Source: Bifidobacterium breve (GTDB lineage Bacteria; Actinomycetota; Actinomycetes; S36-B12). Taken from it: a stretch of 10,578 nt of DNA. A model generated the notes under the pieces. The model had not been told where the DNA came from, made no database searches, and saw nothing but the letters and a program-made list of their open reading frames with translations. Made by a program: the position numbers and the translations under genes. The stretch spans positions 1-10,578 of the forward strand of contig CAMDKJ010000046.1 of the NCBI GenBank assembly GCA_945900705.1, in the 5' to 3' direction. Positions 5,800-10,578 of the stretch are shown here, one piece after another; position 1 is the stretch's first letter; every line of letters starts with the position of its first letter.

Positions 5800-8427
5800 A
5801 TGAGCCAGATGCACGCCGAGGATGACAGCCTCCTTACGCGTGCCCAAAAACCAGCCGTTTCTGCTGGGGATCTGGCCAGCTCAGTGGTTCGCCCATCCGA
5901 TACTGCCAGCTCTTCGATAAGGCCGCGCACCACGCCACTGAGCGATGATGAGGCCAAAGCACATATGGAGGCCTTTCGGGCCAAACGCGCCGCCGGCAAG
6001 CCAGCTGCCGGCACTCAAATGCAAAATGGAGTGTCGCGCCCGGGCGAATCCATGATTGAGCGGGCGCAATTTGCCACCGGCTCCACCACCGCGTCAAATA
6101 TTGGTAAAACATTCGCCGACGTCGGTGAAAAGGGCTTCGAGGCCAACACCTCATCTGTCGCAAGTTCAGTCCATAAGCAACTGGCCACCGCCACCGGTTT
6201 CAATGCTCAGGAGCTGACCAACCATGCCGCAAATACCGCCCGCATAGCTGGAGCGCTCGCATTGCGAAATGACCCTAAGCGCCAAGCGGCAGCGGCGGAG
6301 GCTAGGGAGCGCGACATAAACCGTAGTGACGAAATGGATTCAGCGGTCGGCTCCTGGAAAGACTCCCACGCCGACGGCGCACCTGAAGAAAGTGCCGATG
6401 AAAAGAAGACCAAGGCACGCGCTGCTCTGGGTAGCACCTTCCGCAAAGTCAGTGCAAATCTTCGCCTGAGTGCCGCCGACAAGGCCATCGGTAACCAGGG
6501 CGTTGACGAGTGGAAAATGAAACATACGGTTGGCGAGGAAGCCCCAGAACGTTATTCGGCTGGCGATGTCATCTCAAAAGATGACCGTGAACAAGGCAGC
6601 ACCTACGGCAGTGCCAAAAGATTGGCCCAGGGAGCCGTTTCATCCCTTGTCGGCGGCACTTCAACCTTGGGTGACACCACTAAATTAAGTGACGAAGAAA
6701 AAGCCAAAATTGCAAAGACCAAGGAACGCACCGCAGCGGTCCATGAGGCCCGGGAAGAACGTAACGAAGATCGGGAGGTAAGCGGCTCAATCGGTGGCAC
6801 CATGAAGCGAGCCGGAGCCGCTGCCATCTCGTCATTGGTCGGTGGTACCCAATCCTTGAGCACCGTGGCGAAATTAACCGATGAGGAAAAGGCCAAGATT
6901 GCTGATACCAAAGTAGAAACTAAGGAAGTGAGAGAGGCGGCTAAGGCCCGTGCAGATGCGCGGCCCAAAGGTTCGATACTCACTCAGGCAGGTAATTTCT
7001 TTGGCTCCCTAGGCCCTTCGTCGACCCGAGCGCTTGGCGATACCAGGGAGTACGACGACGAGACCCAAAGCAAGGTCGACGCGACAAAAGCGGAAGCACA
7101 AAAAATTCACGACGCCGCAAAAGCCCGTGGTGGTTTTATTACGAAATACACAACCGAAGAACAAAGACAATTAGATGCAATACGCACAGAGCGCAAGCAG
7201 GTTAAGAGCGAAGCCGCCGGAGGGTTAACGAAAAAGGAACAAGAAAGAGTCGACACCGCGCGATCTGCACGCAAAGAGGTATACCAAGTTGCCGCTGGTG
7301 GTAACACTAATGCGGAGACAAAGGAGCTCGAGTCTGCTCGTTCAGATCGCAAGAAGGTAAAGGACGACGCACGCAATGAGGCTGACTACATCGACCGCCA
7401 TGACGGCCAGACGGTCAGCAAGTTTGGCCGTGCCGGGGGCGTAAATAGCTCGGATTCGGTCACTGCCGCGGAGATGGAAACTACGCTTGGTGGCACTGCC
7501 GCCCAAGGTTTAAGAGCTGGCGGGCAGGCGATTGGCACCACCGGCCGCGTCATCGGCGGCCGATCCAAGGACGCAGATGCCGCAATTCGAAAAGGTAATC
7601 TCGCTGAAGCGGGCGCAATAACCGCAAGTGGGGTGACTAGCCAGGTCGGAAGCATCGTTGCCACCACCATGGGCGTGCCGGGGGTAGGCACCGCGGTAAA
7701 GGCCGCCGGACAAATCGTCAGCGGCACCGGCGGGATGGCCGAGGCAGTTGGCGATCACTTGGCGCAGGGACAAGATCAACGCGACCGAACCAGGGGTGTG
7801 CAGGATGGTTCCCGCCGCGACGCAACCAGGGGCCAAGCCGTTAACTGGACCGGAAGCGCTAAGGACCAGGATAAAGCACCAATCGTGAACTTCAAAGATT
7901 CCGCGAGTTTAACGAAGGCAGGTCTTGACGAATCCGGCATCACAGATATGGTCACCGACCATGCCAAGGATTTTGCGCGCGAAACCCTGCCCGCCGCGGT
8001 TGCCGAACACGTCGTGCCAGCGGAAGAGCCAGCACCAGAACCAGAGGAACCTAAAGTTGATGCGTCTGGTGCCTACGACGGTGAAGCGCGTGAGAGTCCA
8101 AAAGCACTTAAAACTCCTGACGCTCCGATCTCCGGAACTATCTCTGACCCGGGCCCAACCCCTGCGCCCAGCCCGCGCCCAGAGCCGGGGCCAACCCCTG
8201 CGCCTGATCCCCGAGCCGACCATCTGGCAGCCATCCGGGCCAAGGGCAGCGAATCGACGTCACTACAAGCCGACAAGGTGCACCGCGCAACTACCCCTGT
8301 TGCCGACGTCACCAAGAAGGAGTACAACACCTTGGGTAGTCGGCTACGCAGGTTCGGCCGCAACACGATGTTGGGCGTGAAAAAGGGGTGGAAGCGTTTC
8401 AAGGGTTTCTTCGGAGGCGGTGGCTAA
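5800..8427 (+). CDS. Uncharacterised repeat-containing hydrophilic protein, 875 aa
   Basis: I do not recognise this protein. From the ATG chosen by AAAGGAG it has 875 residues with no cysteine and only four tryptophans, and no signal peptide. Residues 1-265 are polar and Ala/Ser/Glu/Lys-rich, with helical stretches. Residues 266 to about 448 hold three units of about 60 residues, each starting Gly-Ser and ending in a charged helix (for example KLSDEEKAKIAKTKER). Residues 449-528 hold three shorter 26-27-residue units resembling only the charged half. A Gly/Ala/Val-rich, mildly hydrophobic stretch follows (about 564-655), resembling a glycine zipper. Residues 740-806 are acidic then Pro-rich, with PGPTPAP twice. 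The end (848-875) is strongly basic and amphipathic, finishing FFGGGG. It could be a structural, membrane-associated or DNA-associated protein; a tape-measure or translocated protein is conceivable, but no partner genes are present. It has its own likely promoter, and its stop overlaps the convergent gene. Confidence 0.85.
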   Translation: MSQMHAEDDSLLTRAQKPAVSAGDLASSVVRPSDTASSSIRPRTTPLSDDEAKAHMEAFRAKRAAGKPAAGTQMQNGVSRPGESMIERAQFATGSTTASNIGKTFADVGEKGFEANTSSVASSVHKQLATATGFNAQELTNHAANTARIAGALALRNDPKRQAAAAEARERDINRSDEMDSAVGSWKDSHADGAPEESADEKKTKARAALGSTFRKVSANLRLSAADKAIGNQGVDEWKMKHTVGEEAPERYSAGDVISKDDREQGSTYGSAKRLAQGAVSSLVGGTSTLGDTTKLSDEEKAKIAKTKERTAAVHEAREERNEDREVSGSIGGTMKRAGAAAISSLVGGTQSLSTVAKLTDEEKAKIADTKVETKEVREAAKARADARPKGSILTQAGNFFGSLGPSSTRALGDTREYDDETQSKVDATKAEAQKIHDAAKARGGFITKYTTEEQRQLDAIRTERKQVKSEAAGGLTKKEQERVDTARSARKEVYQVAAGGNTNAETKELESARSDRKKVKDDARNEADYIDRHDGQTVSKFGRAGGVNSSDSVTAAEMETTLGGTAAQGLRAGGQAIGTTGRVIGGRSKDADAAIRKGNLAEAGAITASGVTSQVGSIVATTMGVPGVGTAVKAAGQIVSGTGGMAEAVGDHLAQGQDQRDRTRGVQDGSRRDATRGQAVNWTGSAKDQDKAPIVNFKDSASLTKAGLDESGITDMVTDHAKDFARETLPAAVAEHVVPAEEPAPEPEEPKVDASGAYDGEARESPKALKTPDAPISGTISDPGPTPAPSPRPEPGPTPAPDPRADHLAAIRAKGSESTSLQADKVHRATTPVADVTKKEYNTLGSRLRRFGRNTMLGVKKGWKRFKGFFGGGG
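6595..7143 (+). repeat. Three tandem ~60-residue units
   Basis: Unit 1 spans 6595-6783, unit 2 spans 6784-6969 and unit 3 spans 6970-7143. Units 1 and 2 share Gly-Ser at the start, SSLVGGT in the middle, then KL(S/T)DEEKAKIA and an alternating charged helix. Unit 3 is more divergent, with YDDETQSKVDATKAEA in the corresponding place. Similarity is clear in protein and weaker in DNA, so the duplication is old. Confidence 0.82.
7144..7383 (+). repeat. Three tandem 26-27-residue charged helical units
   Basis: The units at 7144-7224, 7225-7302 and 7303-7383 follow the pattern x-x-(E)-E-x-x-x-(L/V)-x-x-x-R-(S/T)-x-R-K-x-V, ending in Ala-rich or Gly-Gly linkers. They resemble the second half of the longer units just upstream, which makes six copies of the charged helix in all. 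The DNA here is more A-rich than its surroundings because of Lys and Glu codons. Confidence 0.78.
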
Positions 8428-8930
8428 ATACCTAATGACTCGCGCAATTGCGACAATTCGTTTGCCGCTCGAGTGATTAGCGCGGGATCTTTCGGGTCAA
8501 GCCCTGCTTCAAAAACCACCGCCCACCATATTTCATCAGCATCACTATTGCGCCGCGCCACCAACATGGCGGCGGCCCCATCGCCCAGATCGGCTCGCTC
8601 GCTGACAATGACGCTGTCGGTAACCCGGTCATGAATTGCCGCTGGCAGATCGGTCGCCCGCCCAAGTTCAACTACCCGTTCGCCGACGACTTGGCCGGAG
8701 TCATCGATCAAGGTCAAAGTTAGAATTGGCTCAGCCCATATTGCCTTGGATAGCGCATCCCAGCGGATGCGCTCTTTGGTGGATTGCAAATACAGCGCCC
8801 GATTAGTAGCCACGACTAGCAGTTCATCCACCGAACTTTCATTGCCGTGCGCCATTACTTTCTCTGCCCGTGAAATGCCGAGGTCAGCTTTCGCCACCTT
8901 CGAAAGTCGAGATGTCGAGAACGGCCTCAT
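8424..8930 (-). CDS. Uncharacterised small protein coupled to dnaG, possibly PH-like
   Basis: A 168-residue cytoplasmic protein without signal peptide or membrane segment. Its first half has the pattern (E)KVMAHG...LLVVATNRALYL, then ERIRWDALSKAIW and LTLTLIDDSG. This alternating beta pattern, with a pair of strands around an R-I-x-W motif, is like bacterial PH-type or GRAM-type domains, and I recall similar proteins of unknown function in actinobacteria. The second half contains VIVSERADLGDGAAAMLVARR and a WWAVVFEAGLDPKDP segment, then a C-terminal helix. Its ATG shares a base with the dnaG stop (TGATG on the minus strand), so it is probably co-translated with primase. Whether it acts in replication is unknown. 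Its TAG overlaps the stop of the convergent repeat-protein gene by four bases. Confidence 0.82.
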   Translation of the reverse strand: MRPFSTSRLSKVAKADLGISRAEKVMAHGNESSVDELLVVATNRALYLQSTKERIRWDALSKAIWAEPILTLTLIDDSGQVVGERVVELGRATDLPAAIHDRVTDSVIVSERADLGDGAAAMLVARRNSDADEIWWAVVFEAGLDPKDPALITRAANELSQLRESLGI

Positions 8931-10578
8931 CAGTTGCCCGTTATCGCGTTATCTCCAAGCGTGCCACGCCTAAGGGAGCGCCGGTACTCTTCGAGTGCAA
9001 GTAACTCAGCAAAGACCTGTTGATGCTCGGCGGCTTGCTCGACCGGATCAGTTCGCTGCAATTTACCTTTTACTTCTTCTACGCGACGCGACGCATCAAG
9101 TTCTAGTAGGCGAGCAACGACACTCGCTGCATAATGCGCGTCGTAGCCTGACTGCGCGGGCAGCGGCTCGACGGATAGCTCACGTACGATGCGGCGGTCT
9201 TCATCGTCGGCGCAAACCTCAAGTACCGAATCTATCCAAAGTAGTCCCGCGAGCTCCTTGGTTGGCCCACCGGCTTTCATGATTGCGGCGTGCACTCCTT
9301 GGGCACTTGCGTGCGTATACGCCGAGGCTTCAACACTTTCGTACCAATCAGCCACCGCAGCAGGCTGCTGGATCACGCATTTGAGGGCTTCTCGTTCGAC
9401 CACGAGACCGGGATCACGCGGGCCACCTGCCGGCCCGGGGCGAGTTGCACCTGGTGCAGATCGGCCACTTTGCTGAACCGCCTTGGTCACACTTTCAACA
9501 TCAAGGCCCAGCCAACCTGCCAGCATGCGGCTGTATTCAGGGCGAAGTGCAGTATCGCGAATTTTTGCCACTACCGGAGCCGCCTCCTTAAGCGCAGAAA
9601 TACGCCCCTCGGCATTGTTTAGGTCATATCCGGTGAGGATGGATTTGATCGCGAATTGAAAAAGGGGCACCCGCGATTCGACAAGCGCCCTGATCGCGGT
9701 GTCGCCCTGCGCCAATCGCAAATCACACGGGTCCATCCCTGAAGCTTCAACTGCTACAAAGGTTTGGGTGACGAAACGCTGATCCTCTTCAAAAGCTCGA
9801 AGGGCCGCCTTTTGCCCCGCAGCGTCGCCGTCGAAGGTGAAGACAACTTCACCGCGCATCTGATCATCATCCATCAAGAGACGCCGCAAGATCTTGATGT
9901 GTTCACCGCCGAATGCCGTGCCGCACGTTGCCACCGCGGTTGTGACACCTGCTAGATGGCAGGCCATCACATCGGTATAGCCCTCAACAATGACCGCCTG
10001 CTGGCTCTTGGAAATATCTTTCCGCGCCAGGTCGATGCCGTATAGCACCTGGCTCTTCTTATATAAAGGTGACTCAGGGGTATTCAAGTACTTGGGGCCT
10101 TCGTCGTCATCAAAGAGCTTGCGGGCACCGAACCCGATAACTTCGCCGCCCAGGTCGCGGATCGGCCAGACTAAGCGACCGCGGAAGCGATCATAAATTC
10201 CGCGGTTACCTTGGCTCACCAAACCGCCCGCCATCAACTCTTGATCAACGAAACCCTTACCGCGCAGGTGAGATGTAAGTGAGTCCCACGACTTGGGCGC
10301 GAATCCAACTCCGAAGTGCTTAGCCGCTTCAGAGTCAAAGCCGCGCTCGGTCAAAAAGGTGCGGCCGATTTGCGCATCAGGGGTAAGTAACTGCTCCACG
10401 TAGAAGGCAGCAGCAACTTTATGGGCTTCAATCAATCTGGTGCGCTGACCTTGCTGTTTATTGATCGCGGCGCCGCCTTCGACATACCGCAGCTCAACCC
10501 CGGTCTTGACCGCGAGCTTCTCGACGACTTCAGCGAAACTCAGGTGATCGATTTTCTGGACGAAGGAGAGCACATCAC
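8930..10578 (-). CDS. dnaG: DNA primase DnaG (5' partial)
   Basis: The replicative primase, which makes RNA primers at the fork with the DnaB helicase. The frame is open at the window edge and begins within DVLSFVQKIDHLSFAEVVEKLA, the end of the CHC2 zinc-binding domain, so roughly 90 N-terminal residues including the zinc ligands lie outside. The N-terminal catalytic subdomain holds FGVGFAPKSW and a GRLVWPIRDLGGEVIGFGAR segment. The Toprim core follows, with VIVEGYTDV (catalytic Glu, near 9970-9995) and FTFDGDAAGQ (metal-binding Asp residues, near 9812-9841). After a Gly/Pro-rich linker (about 9390-9450) comes the helical C-terminal helicase-interaction domain, ending at TGA 8930-8932. Everything visible matches a functional enzyme. 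It is the upstream gene of a coupled pair. Confidence 0.97.
   Translation of the reverse strand, partial: DVLSFVQKIDHLSFAEVVEKLAVKTGVELRYVEGGAAINKQQGQRTRLIEAHKVAAAFYVEQLLTPDAQIGRTFLTERGFDSEAAKHFGVGFAPKSWDSLTSHLRGKGFVDQELMAGGLVSQGNRGIYDRFRGRLVWPIRDLGGEVIGFGARKLFDDDEGPKYLNTPESPLYKKSQVLYGIDLARKDISKSQQAVIVEGYTDVMACHLAGVTTAVATCGTAFGGEHIKILRRLLMDDDQMRGEVVFTFDGDAAGQKAALRAFEEDQRFVTQTFVAVEASGMDPCDLRLAQGDTAIRALVESRVPLFQFAIKSILTGYDLNNAEGRISALKEAAPVVAKIRDTALRPEYSRMLAGWLGLDVESVTKAVQQSGRSAPGATRPGPAGGPRDPGLVVEREALKCVIQQPAAVADWYESVEASAYTHASAQGVHAAIMKAGGPTKELAGLLWIDSVLEVCADDEDRRIVRELSVEPLPAQSGYDAHYAASVVARLLELDASRRVEEVKGKLQRTDPVEQAAEHQQVFAELLALEEYRRSLRRGTLGDNAITGN

Noticed and set aside
8443..8452. Palindrome CGCAATTGCG as a terminator or operator
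   Set aside because: It has no loop, lies within the coding end of the minus-strand gene, and is short enough to be chance.

Overview
The window looks like chromosomal DNA of an actinomycete (phylum Actinomycetota) with a mid-50s percent GC content, judged by eye. The reasons are an MmpL-type RND exporter, an MgtA-like GDP-mannose-type GT4 glycosyltransferase, and a dnaG gene followed by a small beta-rich protein of a kind I recall from actinobacterial genomes. A tRNA-Asn lies close by, and I recall a similar dnaG/asnT neighbourhood in mycobacteria. I see no insertion sequence, integrase, phage gene, CRISPR array or rRNA. The genus cannot be fixed from the sequence alone.

Layout. (1) Positions 2-2815, + strand: an MmpL/RND exporter whose 5' end lies outside the window. 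It carries a very regular periplasmic coiled-coil hairpin. (2) Positions 2880-3611, - strand: a HAD-IB phosphatase, convergent with (1); a strong hairpin lies between them. (3) Positions 3743-4867 and 4867-5676, + strand: a GT4 glycosyltransferase and an SGNH/GDSL hydrolase, coupled by a TGATG overlap. The hydrolase frame runs on into (4). (4) Positions 5612-5687, - strand: tRNA-Asn(GUU) with an encoded CCA end. (5) Positions 5800-8427, + strand: a cysteine-free 875-residue protein of no family I recognise, with internal repeats, a glycine-rich stretch, a proline-rich linker and a basic C-terminal tail. (6) Positions 8424-8930 and 8930-10578, - strand: dnaG, truncated at the window edge, coupled by TGATG to a small uncharacterised protein. 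Its stop codon overlaps that of (5) by four bases.

How the genes fit together. Genes (1) to (3) suggest work on the cell envelope: lipid or glycolipid export, mannosyl transfer to a carrier, and ester hydrolysis. This is inferred from families, not shown. The dnaG operon and the tRNA are housekeeping. The most novel item is gene (5), which lies between the tRNA and the dnaG operon and has its own likely promoter and ribosome binding site. The exporter's coiled-coil insert is the clearest structural feature: two arms of exactly 15 consecutive leucine heptads, separated by a Gly/Pro tip.
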